From Streptomonospora litoralis (GTDB lineage: Bacteria > Actinomycetota > Actinomycetes > Streptosporangiales > Streptosporangiaceae), in the NCBI RefSeq assembly GCF_004323735.1, contig NZ_CP036455.1:1793101-1857100 (forward strand): a DNA stretch of 64,000 bases, given 5' to 3'. The number at the start of each line of letters is the position of its first letter. Within the stretch, counting starts at the first letter, position 1. The notes below the pieces were generated by a model that saw nothing but the letters and a program-made list of their open reading frames with translations, was not told the DNA's origin and ran no database searches. This document shows positions 1 through 7,372 of this stretch, in pieces. The translations under genes and the position numbers were made by a program.

Positions 1-1
1 C

Positions 2-217
2 TCCGAAGCGGTGGCCTACCAGGCCCGCGAACGCGAAATCGTTGCCGAACTGGTCGACGCGGTCCGCCGCGGCGCCCCGGCAACCCTCGACGGCCCGTTC
101 CGCACGGCCTATGAGCGGTCCCCCGACGACGCCGCCGCCCTGCGTGTCGTCATCGACCAGGTCGCCTCGCTCACCGACACCTCCGCACGAACGTGGCATG
201 ACCGGCTGGTCTCCTGA
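2..217 (+). CDS. dgt: dGTPase (deoxyguanosinetriphosphate triphosphohydrolase), C-terminal end only
   Basis: Only the last 71 codons are in the window; the gene starts upstream of position 1. The reading frame ends with VIDQVASLTDTSARTWHDRL and a TGA at 215-217. A final helix with the pattern V-x-D-x-[VI]-A-x-[LM]-T-D is typical of the C-terminus of actinobacterial Dgt-type HD-domain triphosphohydrolases, which cleave dGTP to deoxyguanosine and triphosphate. The catalytic HD motif is outside the window, so the call rests on the tail and on context: dgt lies next to dnaG in mycobacteria, and dnaG occurs here about 18 kb downstream. Another HD hydrolase with the same tail cannot be excluded. 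Confidence 0.72.
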   Translation, partial: SEAVAYQAREREIVAELVDAVRRGAPATLDGPFRTAYERSPDDAAALRVVIDQVASLTDTSARTWHDRLVS

Positions 218-293
218 CGGGGAGCGCGGCGGTCGGGGCCGGTGTCGGTTGCCATGGGCGACCGGGGCGCGCGGCGGATGGCGGGTCGGGTGT

Positions 294-422
294 TGTGCGG
301 CCTTGTTGGTCTGCCGGGGTGCGGGTGGCCTTCACGGGAAAGCGGAGGCGAGGGCGGTGGTGGGCTGGGCCTGCGGTTGTCGGGTGGGGTGCTTGCCGGT
401 GGCGCGTGCGGCGGGGGCGGCG
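294..422 (+). repeat. Long inverted repeat, left copy
   Basis: Positions 294-335 match the reverse complement of 1368-1408 at every base except one extra G. Weaker similarity (about 80% by eye) continues inward to 422, opposite 1280. The shared core includes GAAAGCGG, CGAGGGCGG and GCCGGTGGCG. A diverged relative lies at 37241-37310. Confidence 0.8.
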
Positions 423-482
423 TTCGGGGGCCGCCGCAGGGTCGGTCGGCGCATCCAATGCGCGGTTTCCACCGGATTCCGG

Positions 483-642
483 CCGCTGTCTGGACGGAAC
501 CCTGCGTTGGTCGACAGCGGTGCCATCGAGTCTGTCTGCAGGGACGGATTCGGCGCCGAATCCCACCCTGGAGACAGACTCGACGCGTCTATCGTGAACT
601 TATGGTCGCAGGAAAGCGCATTCCGCGGCCATAAGTTCACGA
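483..642. repeat. Three consecutive palindromes
   Basis: First, arms CCGCTGTC (483-490) and GACAGCGG (513-520). Second, a 58-bp near-palindrome centred between 554 and 555 (arms 526-554 and 555-583, 26 of 29 positions paired), with GATTCGGCGCCGAATC in the middle. Third, arms TCGTGAACTTATGGTCGC (592-609) and GCGGCCATAAGTTCACGA (625-642), 17 of 18 paired, loop 610-624. The motif ATCCAATGCGCGG (453-465) just upstream recurs at 37385. The block could be a structured RNA or a REP/MITE-like element. Confidence 0.75.
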
Positions 643-861
643 TCATCGCCGGATGGACCGGCATACCGGACACACCGGCAGCGGTGGGCCGGCTGAGTGT
701 CGCCGTGTTCCGGTCGGGCCCGCACCGGCCGGAGGCCGCGCCGCGGGGCGCGGTCGCGGGCACCCGCGCGGCCCGGGGGTGCGCCGGATCGGGGGCCCGG
801 GGGGCGACGACACGTCGCTCGTGGCGCCCGGGCGCGGCCGAGGGGAGCTCCACCGCCCGAT

Positions 862-1048
862 GGGGTGGGCTTTTGCGGGCCGATGCCCGTTTTACGGGCG
901 ACCCCGGCGGACGCCGCGGCCACGAGGCGCACGAAAAGTCGACGCCGGGGGCGGTTTTCGCGCCATCCGGCGCACCTCGTGCGCCACCGCCGCCGCAGCA
1001 CGGGCGCGGGCCCACCGGAAACTCGGGCATTGGCGGGCAAAACACCCC
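862..1048. repeat. Imperfect inverted repeat inside the long repeat
   Basis: Positions 862-889 and 1024-1048 are imperfectly complementary, sharing CGGGCAT...GGC...GCAAAA in reverse complement. They are nested inside the larger 294-422/1280-1408 pair. No coding sequence lies between them. Confidence 0.45.
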
Positions 1049-1279
1049 GTGCTGTTCCGTATCACGGAATTGCGGTGCGAGGGCGACACCTCGGGACGAC
1101 ACCGAGGCCGATGCCGCCGCACCTACGTGCAACTCGTGACCCCGACCCGGCCGCAGGACCGCCGCCGACCACCGCAGGCCGGCCCCGCCGGCCCCGCCGG
1201 CGTCGTCGTCGCCCCCGTCGGGCGCGCCACCGACGAGCACCGGAACCGACGTCCGCGGCCCCGGCCCTGTTGCTGCCGT

Positions 1280-1408
1280 CGCCGCCCCCGCCGACCACCG
1301 CCACCGGCGAGCACCCGAACCGTTGGGCACGGGCCCCGCCCACCGCCGCCCTCGGCGCCGCTTTTCAGTGAAGGCCACCCGCACCCGGCAGACCAACAAG
1401 GCCGCACA
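1280..1408 (-). repeat. Long inverted repeat, right copy
   Basis: Reverse-complement partner of 294-422. The outer 41 bp (1368-1408) are essentially identical to 294-335 in inverted orientation, and the inner part diverges. The two copies bound about 860 bp of non-coding DNA. Confidence 0.8.
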
Positions 1409-1433
1409 GCAGACCCGAGCCGCCGATCCGTCA

Positions 1434-1530
1434 GGCACGCCACCGGCGAGCACCCGAACCGGTGACCGCAAGCCCAGCCATCCGCCACCGTCGCCGCGGC
1501 TTTCCCGCGAGGTGCCTGTTTCCCGGTAGA
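1434..1530 (-). repeat. Third, partial copy of the same repeat
   Basis: Read on the minus strand it resembles the right copy, with a GGGAAAGCCGCGGCGACGG core followed by GGTTCGGGTGCTCGCCGG, but it lacks the outer 41-bp identity. It lies in tandem orientation with 1280-1408. Confidence 0.55.
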
Positions 1531-1778
1531 CCGGCAAGGCCGTCCAGCGGAGCCGAGCCGCCTCGCCGCTTGCTGGCGCCGCCCGAAGAAATTCGGCGCG
1601 ATCCACCGGGAGGTTTTCCGCCCGGTCGCTGCGACCGTCCGGGTGCTAACCTGGCGGGCGACCGAGGAGGCGGGCCCGGTTCCCGTTGAAGCGCACAGGG
1701 CGCCGCCCGGCTGCGGGTGCTCCGCCGGTGTGGTGCCTGGGCGGAGGCGGTGGTCCACGGAGACCTCAGAGGGGCGCC

Positions 1779-2594
1779 ATGCCGGATCCGTCCGCACCTG
1801 TACCCGCCTCGTCCTCCGCCGTATTCACCGACACCGTCTGCAGGTTGCGGAAGGCGGGCTGTGTCTTCGCCGAGGACGAGGCCGGGATTCTTCTCTCCGC
1901 AGCACACGCGGACCGCGACCTCGCCGCGATGGTCGAGCGGCGCGCCGCCGGGGTTCCGCTCGAACACGTCGTCGGTTGGGCTGTGTTCCGGGGGAGGCGC
2001 ATCGCCGTCGATCCGGGCGTTTTCGTGCCGCGTCGGCGCACGGAGTTCCTCGTCGGGCGTGCCGTCGGTCTCGCACCCGCACGCCCGGTCGTGCTGGACG
2101 TGTGCTGCGGCTCCGGCGCCCTGGGCGCGGCGCTCGCCGCCGCCTGCCCCGGCGCCGAACTGTACGCCGCCGACGCCGACCCCGCGGCGGTGTCCTGCGC
2201 CCGGCGCAACGTGGCCGAGTTCGCCGGCCGGGTCTACGAGGGCGACCTCTTCGAGCCGCTGCCGCGTACGCTGCGCGGCCGCGTCGACGTGCTGCTGGCG
2301 AACGTGCCCTACGTGCCCTCCGGCGAGATCGGCCTGCTGCCCGGCGAGGCCCGCGACCACGAGGCGCGAGCGGCGCTCGACGGCGGCCCGGACGGGCTGG
2401 CGACGCTGCGCCGGGTGAGCGCGTCGGCGCGCGACTGGCTCGCGCCGGGCGGGTGCCTGTTCTTCGAGACGAGCGGTCGCCAGGCGGCCGTGGCCGCGGA
2501 GGCCGCCGCCGGCGGCGGCCTGCGGGTCCGTACCGCCGCCGACGAGGAGTCGGGCGCCACCGTCGTCATCGCCACGGCGCCGCCGACGGACTGA
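1779..2594 (+). CDS. PrmC/HemK-related N5-glutamine methyltransferase family protein
   Basis: A 271-residue class I SAM-dependent methyltransferase. The SAM-binding motif I is DVCCGSGALGAAL, followed by an acidic motif II (YAADADPAA). The substrate-side motif is NVPYVPS, the place of the NPPY motif that PrmC/HemK uses to hold a glutamine amide. The first P of NPPY is V here, as in the actinobacterial PrmC-related paralogue family rather than PrmC itself. PrmC proper methylates the GGQ glutamine of release factors in the cytoplasm; the substrate of this paralogue is not known to me. ATG 1779 follows AGAGGGG and is preferred to the upstream in-frame start at 1686, whose extra residues are low complexity. 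It converges with the next gene, 42 bp away. Confidence 0.8.
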   Translation: MPDPSAPVPASSSAVFTDTVCRLRKAGCVFAEDEAGILLSAAHADRDLAAMVERRAAGVPLEHVVGWAVFRGRRIAVDPGVFVPRRRTEFLVGRAVGLAPARPVVLDVCCGSGALGAALAAACPGAELYAADADPAAVSCARRNVAEFAGRVYEGDLFEPLPRTLRGRVDVLLANVPYVPSGEIGLLPGEARDHEARAALDGGPDGLATLRRVSASARDWLAPGGCLFFETSGRQAAVAAEAAAGGGLRVRTAADEESGATVVIATAPPTD

Positions 2595-2636
2595 CGGCGC
2601 CGGGCGGCGGAGAAGCGCGCTTGCGCAGGCCGGCGG

Positions 2637-3371
2637 TCAGCGCCGGATACGGGCCGCGGCGCGCTCGGCCTTGGTGCGCACGCGCCGGGCGGTTTCGCGG
2701 GGGGAGGCAACGCGGCGGTACTCGGCCATCTGCTGTCCGCGGGGGTGTCCCCAGTCCCCGAGATTGCGGAAGCGCCAGCCCGCCACGTTGGCCGCCCACG
2801 CCAGCTCGCTTGGCCGGTACTGGAAGGGGTCCTTCTCCGGGTGGCGCTTGCCGAACGGCTCGTCGGCGGGGGCCTCGAAGAAGGTGGCGTAGAACCGGCC
2901 GCCGGGCGGCATGACCTTGGCCACCCGGTACAGGCACAGCCGGATGTGGTTCAGCGGCAGGTGGGTGAACACCGACTGCGCGAGCGCGAACTGGAACCTC
3001 ACCCCGAAGCTGCAGTTGAACCGCGTGGTCACGCGCAGATGATCCGGGGGCAGGCGTTCGCTCAGACCGGCGGCGGGAAGCTCGTGCTCCAGTCCCGCCT
3101 TCACCAGCGCGGGGTCGACGTCGATCCCGTAGTAGTTGCCGGGCGCCAGGTAGCGGATGAAGTGGATCCCGCCGCGCAGCGACCCGCAGCCCACGTCCAG
3201 TAGCGTCGATTGGGGGGTCAGCCCCTTGCCGACCAGGAAGTCGAACTGGAGCTCGCCCATCCTGTCCCAGTAGGCGCCCACGCTCTTGCGGTGCGCGCCG
3301 GAAGCGATGTCGTCCGGTGCGTATTCGTCGATGTGGCCGTAGTTGTTGATGGCGTGCGCCGGCTTGAGCAT
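2637..3371 (-). CDS. Class I SAM-dependent methyltransferase
   Basis: A 244-residue protein with the glycine-rich SAM motif LLDVGCGSLRGGI near residue 55 and an acidic motif II (YGIDVD). A later FALAQSVFTHLP segment corresponds to motif IV and VMPPGGRFYATFFE to motif VI. It therefore has a single Rossmann methyltransferase domain with a basic C-terminal tail (RRVRTKAERAAARIRR). ATG 3371 is preceded on the minus strand by GGAAGG; the longer open frame to 3659 has no family similarity in its extra part. The substrate is unknown. It faces the PrmC-like gene and shows no operon partner. Confidence 0.78.
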   Translation of the reverse strand: MLKPAHAINNYGHIDEYAPDDIASGAHRKSVGAYWDRMGELQFDFLVGKGLTPQSTLLDVGCGSLRGGIHFIRYLAPGNYYGIDVDPALVKAGLEHELPAAGLSERLPPDHLRVTTRFNCSFGVRFQFALAQSVFTHLPLNHIRLCLYRVAKVMPPGGRFYATFFEAPADEPFGKRHPEKDPFQYRPSELAWAANVAGWRFRNLGDWGHPRGQQMAEYRRVASPRETARRVRTKAERAAARIRR

Positions 3372-3745
3372 CCTCGTCCTTCCGTTCTCGTGAACCGAGC
3401 CGCTTGCGGCCGATCGATGGTCGCCCGGCCTGCGTGCGTTCCCGGACCGATCAAAAGCTGGGAAAATCCTGAGAAACCTGAGTTCAAGCTGAACGTTTGC
3501 CCCGCCCGGGTGAGTTCCCGTCGGCCGGTGCGGATGCCGGCTCCCGTCGTCCCGTTCGGGGTACTGGAAGCCGTGCGCTGCTGTGGCCGGGTGGAGCGCG
3601 CCGTCTTGAGCGCCGCCCGAGCCGCGTGCCGGGTGCAGGTGAGATCGCTCGGTGCCCATGGCGTCGGGCCGCCGTCACCGCCCCGCTCCGCAGTGCGTGG
3701 TGGTCCCCTGTAGGGCTCCGGAGTGACCCGGCTTACGCCCACCTC
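3372..3745. other. Intergenic region between methyltransferase and arabinose cluster
   Basis: The spacer contains the upstream region of the minus-strand methyltransferase and runs up to the promoter of the LacI-type gene. I see no coding frame with a supported start and no strong repeat. Confidence 0.5.
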
Positions 3746-3775
3746 TTGACGCCTCCGCATGTTAGCGCTAACAAT
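3746..3775 (+). promoter_or_regulatory. Promoter overlapped by a LacI-type operator
   Basis: TTGACG (3746-3751), 17 bp, then TAACAAT (3769-3775) forms a good -35/-10 pair. The perfect 14-bp palindrome TGTTAGCGCTAACA (3760-3773), with the central AGCGCT-type core of LacI-family operators, covers the end of the spacer and most of the -10. A bound repressor would block this promoter, consistent with autorepression of the downstream LacI-type gene. Confidence 0.75.
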
Positions 3776-3890
3776 GTTGCTCACGTCACGCGGCGGCGGA
3801 ATCGCCGTCGAGCGTGGCCGACCGCAACACCGTCACCGCCCGGTGGGCTCGGACCGTCGAGCACCCGGACACCCAGGAAGTGGAGCACGC

Positions 3891-4925
3891 ATGTCGGTAC
3901 CCGTCGGGCGAAGTCCGGTCATGGCCGACGTGGCTCGGCTGGCCGGGGTCTCCCACCAGACAGTCTCGCGCGTGCTCAACGGGCACCCCAACGTCCGTTC
4001 CGAGACCCAGGAGCGCGTGCAGGCCGCGATCGAGGAGCTGGGGTACCGCCGCAACTCCTCGGCCCGGGCGCTGGTCACCCGGCGGACCGGGGTGATCGGT
4101 GTCGTCGCCTTCGACACCACGCACTACGGTCCCGCCCAGACACTCGCCGGGATCGAGCACGCGGCCCGCGCCGACGGCTACTTCCTCAGCGTGGTGACGC
4201 TGCAGACCGTGACCCGCGAGGCCGTCAGCGAGGCGATGGACTACCTCGCCCAGCAGTCGGTCGAGGGCTACATCGTGATCGCGCCCAAGCGCGCGGTCGT
4301 CGAGGGCCTGGCCGGGCAGCCCGCCGAGCGGCCGGTCGTGGCCGTCGAGGGGGGCGAGGCCCCCGACCTGCCGGTGGTCTGCGTCGACCAGGTCGGCGGC
4401 GGCTACCTCGCCACGCGCCACCTGCTGGAGCTGGGCCACCGCACGGTCCACCACATCGCCGGCCCCGGCGACTGGCTGGAGGCCGAGGGCCGCATCGCCG
4501 GCTGGCGCCGGGCCCTGGAGGAGGCCGGCGCCCCGGTGCCCGAGCCGCTGTACGGCGACTGGCGGCCTCGCTCGGGTCACCGGCTCGGCGCGCAGTTGGC
4601 GGAAGAGCCCGGTGCCACCGCCGTCTTCGTGGCCAACGACCAGATGGCGCTGGGTGCCCTGCGCGCGCTCGGCGAGGCGGGCGTGCGCGTGCCCGACGAC
4701 GTGAGCGTCATCGGCTTCGACGACATCCCCGAATCCGAGTTCTTCACCCCGCCGCTGACCACGGTGGCCCAGGACTTCAGCGAAGTGGGCCGCCGCGGTA
4801 TCGGTCTGCTCATCGACCTGCTTGAGGAGCCCGCCGACACCGTTCCGATGACGCAGGCGCGCAGCGTCGTCCCCGCCCGCCTGGTCGCCCGGGTGAGCAC
4901 CGCCGCCGCCCCCGACCGCGCCTAG
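3891..4925 (+). CDS. LacI-family repressor of arabinose genes (AraR-like)
   Basis: A 344-residue LacI/GalR regulator. The N-terminal helix-turn-helix (residues 11-30, MADVARLAGVSHQTVSRVLN) and hinge are followed by a periplasmic-binding-protein-like sugar domain ending in VSVIGFDDIPESEFFTPPLTTVAQD, the usual LacI C-terminal signature. ATG 3891 has GGAG five bases upstream; the longer frame from 3759 would start inside the operator. The araB start lies 42 bp downstream, and matching palindromes occur at its own promoter and in the first codons of araB. It is therefore very likely the local L-arabinose-responsive repressor. AraR of Corynebacterium is also LacI-type, but the inducer here is inferred. 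Confidence 0.9.
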   Translation: MSVPVGRSPVMADVARLAGVSHQTVSRVLNGHPNVRSETQERVQAAIEELGYRRNSSARALVTRRTGVIGVVAFDTTHYGPAQTLAGIEHAARADGYFLSVVTLQTVTREAVSEAMDYLAQQSVEGYIVIAPKRAVVEGLAGQPAERPVVAVEGGEAPDLPVVCVDQVGGGYLATRHLLELGHRTVHHIAGPGDWLEAEGRIAGWRRALEEAGAPVPEPLYGDWRPRSGHRLGAQLAEEPGATAVFVANDQMALGALRALGEAGVRVPDDVSVIGFDDIPESEFFTPPLTTVAQDFSEVGRRGIGLLIDLLEEPADTVPMTQARSVVPARLVARVSTAAAPDRA

Positions 4926-4967
4926 CCGACCGCCCCGTCCGCCCGCCGTCCCCTGGAGGAACCCCAC

Positions 4968-6662
4968 GTGGCCGAGAACGTTAGCGCTAACAACGTGAGC
5001 GCTCACATTTCCGACGTCGTGATCGGAGTCGACTTCGGCACCCTGTCGGGGCGCGCGGTCGTCGTCCGGGTCAGCGACGGCGCCGAACTGGCCGGTGCCG
5101 TGCACGAGTTCGAACACGGCGTCGTCTCCCGCAGCCTGCCCGGATCGGACGACCCCCTGGCCCCTGACACCGCGCTGCAGATCCCCGAGGACTACCGCGC
5201 GGTCCTGCGCAACGCCGTCCCCGAGGCGCTGGCCGCCGCGGGCGTGCCCGCCGAGCGCGTGATCGGCATCGGCACCGACTTCACCGCCTGCACCGTGCTG
5301 CCGACCACCGCCGACGGCACCCCGCTGTGCGAACTGCCGGAGTTCGCCGAGCGCCCGCACGCCTACCCCAAGCTGTGGAAGCACCACGCCGCCCAGCGCG
5401 AGGCCGACGACATCAACGAGCTGGCCGCCGAGCGCGGCGAACCCTGGCTCTCCCGCTACGGCGGCAAGATCAGTTCCGAGTGGCAGTTCGCCAAGGGCCT
5501 GCAGGTGCTGCGCGAGGACCCCGAGGTGTACCGGCGCACCGAGCGCTGGATCGAGGCCGCCGACTGGATCGTGTGGGTGCTGTGCGGCACCGAGACCCGC
5601 AACGTCTGCACCGCCGGATACAAGGGCATCCACCAGGACGGCGCCTGGCCCAGCCGCGACTACCTGGCCGCGCTCCACCCCGACTTCGCCGGGTTCGCCG
5701 ACGACAAGATCGCCCACCCCCTGATGCAGCTCGGCGAGCGCGCCGGTGTGCTCAGCGCGGACGCCGCGAAGCTGACCGGCCTGCCCGAAGGCGTCGCCGT
5801 GGCCGTGGGCAACGTCGACGCACACGTCACCGCCGCGGCCGCGCAGACCGTCGAACCGGGCCGGATGCTCGCCGTCATGGGAACCAGCACCTGCCACGTG
5901 ATGAACGCGGCGGCCTTCGCCGAGGTCCCCGGCATGTGCGGCGCGGTGCGGGACGGCATCGCACCCGGCATGTGGGGCTATGAGGCCGGCCAGAGCGGTG
6001 TGGGCGACATCTTCGGCTGGTTCGCCGAGACCCACGCGCCCGCCGAGTACCAGCGCGAGGCCGCCGAACTGGGCGTCTCGGTGCACGAGCTGCTCTCCCG
6101 CAAATCCGCCGACCAGCCCGTCGGCGGCCACGGCCTCGTCGCCCTGGACTGGCACAGCGGCAACCGCTCCGTGCTGGTCGACCACGGCCTCTCCGGCGTC
6201 CTGTGCGGGCTGACGCTGGCCACCCGCCCGGAGGAGGTCTACCGCGCACTGGTGGAGTCGACCGCCTTCGGCACCCGCACCATCCTGGACGCCTTTGCCG
6301 CATCCGGGGTGCCCGTCGAGGAGTTCACCGTGGCCGGCGGGCTCAAGCGCAACGCCTTCGTACTGCAGATCTACGCCGATGTCCTGAATCGGCCGCTGCA
6401 CGTCGCCGACTCCGAGCAGGGCCCTGCCCTGGGCTCGGCCATCCACGCCGCGGTGGCCGCCGGCGCCTACGCCGACATCCGCGCCGCCTCGGCCGCGATG
6501 GGCGGAGCCACCCGCGACGCCGTACGGCCCGACCCCGACCGCGCCGCCTCCTACGACGACCTCTACGCCGTCTACACCGAGCTGCACGACCACTTCGGCC
6601 GCGGCGGCAGCGACGCGCTGCACCGCCTGCGCACCATCCGCAACCAGAGCTTGGCCGACTGA
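4968..6662 (+). CDS. araB: L-ribulokinase
   Basis: A 564-residue FGGY carbohydrate kinase that phosphorylates L-ribulose to L-ribulose 5-phosphate. The N-terminal phosphate-binding segment VVIGVDFGTLSGRAVVV, the FTACTVLPTTADGTPLC region, GRYGGKISSEW-like substrate contacts and the C-terminal EEFTVAGGLKRNAFVLQIYADVL are characteristic of AraB. Length matches the family. GTG 4968 is chosen because GGAGGA (4955-4960) stands seven bases upstream. A later in-frame GTG at 4995 would remove the unusual first nine codons but has no ribosome binding site. Codons 5-13 encode two LacI-type palindromes. It is followed closely by araD and araA. Confidence 0.93.
   Translation: MAENVSANNVSAHISDVVIGVDFGTLSGRAVVVRVSDGAELAGAVHEFEHGVVSRSLPGSDDPLAPDTALQIPEDYRAVLRNAVPEALAAAGVPAERVIGIGTDFTACTVLPTTADGTPLCELPEFAERPHAYPKLWKHHAAQREADDINELAAERGEPWLSRYGGKISSEWQFAKGLQVLREDPEVYRRTERWIEAADWIVWVLCGTETRNVCTAGYKGIHQDGAWPSRDYLAALHPDFAGFADDKIAHPLMQLGERAGVLSADAAKLTGLPEGVAVAVGNVDAHVTAAAAQTVEPGRMLAVMGTSTCHVMNAAAFAEVPGMCGAVRDGIAPGMWGYEAGQSGVGDIFGWFAETHAPAEYQREAAELGVSVHELLSRKSADQPVGGHGLVALDWHSGNRSVLVDHGLSGVLCGLTLATRPEEVYRALVESTAFGTRTILDAFAASGVPVEEFTVAGGLKRNAFVLQIYADVLNRPLHVADSEQGPALGSAIHAAVAAGAYADIRAASAAMGGATRDAVRPDPDRAASYDDLYAVYTELHDHFGRGGSDALHRLRTIRNQSLAD
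4980..5006 (+). promoter_or_regulatory. Two LacI-type palindromes inside the start of araB
   Basis: GTTAGCGCTAAC (4980-4991) repeats the core of the upstream operator exactly. GTGAGCGCTCAC (4995-5006) is a second perfect 12-bp palindrome with the same AGCGCT centre. Both lie within codons 5-13 of araB, downstream of its start, so a bound repressor could block elongation or loop to the operator at 3760-3773 about 1.2 kb upstream. Confidence 0.75.
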
Positions 6663-6679
6663 GAACCGTGAAGGACGCC

Positions 6680-7372
6680 ATGACAGCACCGACCACGCAT
6701 TCCGCCGCCCTGGAACGCACCCGAGCCGAGGTGTGCGCGTTGCACGCCGAGCTGGTCCGCTGGAACCTCGTCACCTGGACCAGCGGCAACATCTCGGCGC
6801 GCGTGCCCGGCACCGACCTCGTCGTCATCAAGCCCAGCGGTGTCACCTACGAGGACTTGACCCCCTCCTCCATGGTCGCCTGCGATTTGGACGGCCGACC
6901 CGTCGAGTCCGGCGGCACCCCCTCCAGCGACACCGACGCCCATGCCTACGTCTACCGGCACATGCCCGAGGTCGGCGCGGTGGTGCACACTCACAGCACC
7001 TACGCCACCGCCTGGGCCGCCCGCGGCGAGCCGATCCCGTGCGCCATCACCGCGATGGCCGACGAGTTCGGCGCCGACATCCCAGTGGGGCCGTTCGCCC
7101 TGATCGGCGGCGACGACATCGGCCGCGGCATCGTCGCGACGCTCGACGGCCACCGCTCGCCGGCGGTGCTGATGGCCAACCACGGCGTCTTCACCGTCGG
7201 CAAGGACGCCAAGTCCGCCGTCAAGGCCGCCGTGATGTGCGAGGACGTCGCCCGGACCGTGCACCTGGCACGCGAGCACGGCCCGGTCGAGCGGCTGGCC
7301 CAGGAGCACATCGACGCCCTCTACGACCGCTATCAGAACGTCTACGGCCAGAGAGCAGGTAACGACTCGTGA
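6680..7372 (+). CDS. araD: L-ribulose-5-phosphate 4-epimerase
   Basis: A 230-residue class II aldolase/epimerase that converts L-ribulose 5-phosphate to D-xylulose 5-phosphate, feeding the pentose phosphate pathway. Zn ligands fit H103 and H105 (VVHTHST) and H168 (LMANHGVF). TSGNISARVPGTDLVVIKPSGV near the N-terminus is the phosphate-binding signature. ATG 6680 follows GAAGGA; a GTG at 6668 is possible but has a poorer site. The stop overlaps the araA start by four bases (GTGA), indicating translational coupling. Confidence 0.92.
   Translation: MTAPTTHSAALERTRAEVCALHAELVRWNLVTWTSGNISARVPGTDLVVIKPSGVTYEDLTPSSMVACDLDGRPVESGGTPSSDTDAHAYVYRHMPEVGAVVHTHSTYATAWAARGEPIPCAITAMADEFGADIPVGPFALIGGDDIGRGIVATLDGHRSPAVLMANHGVFTVGKDAKSAVKAAVMCEDVARTVHLAREHGPVERLAQEHIDALYDRYQNVYGQRAGNDS

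Larger units (their letters stand above)
218..1778. other. 1.56-kb intergenic region without convincing genes, rich in inverted repeats
   Basis: No reading frame here has a plausible start, ribosome binding site or recognisable protein. The long open frames on both strands are low-complexity Arg/Gly/Pro/Ala translations of GC-rich DNA. The region holds a long inverted repeat (294-422 against 1280-1408), a third partial copy (1434-1530), three consecutive hairpins (483-642), and shorter inverted repeats around 862-1069, including TTCCGT/ACGGAA at 1055-1069. I see no transposase remnant. Confidence 0.7.

Noticed and set aside
332-1606. 424-residue open frame on the minus strand
   Set aside because: It is low-complexity Arg/Gly/Ala/Pro, spans several inverted repeats and has no start signal or family similarity. 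It results from high GC content.
3786-6689. 967-residue open frame opposite the repressor and araB
   Set aside because: Antisense shadow of well-supported genes. The translation is rich in Gly/Val/His/Asp with no motif.
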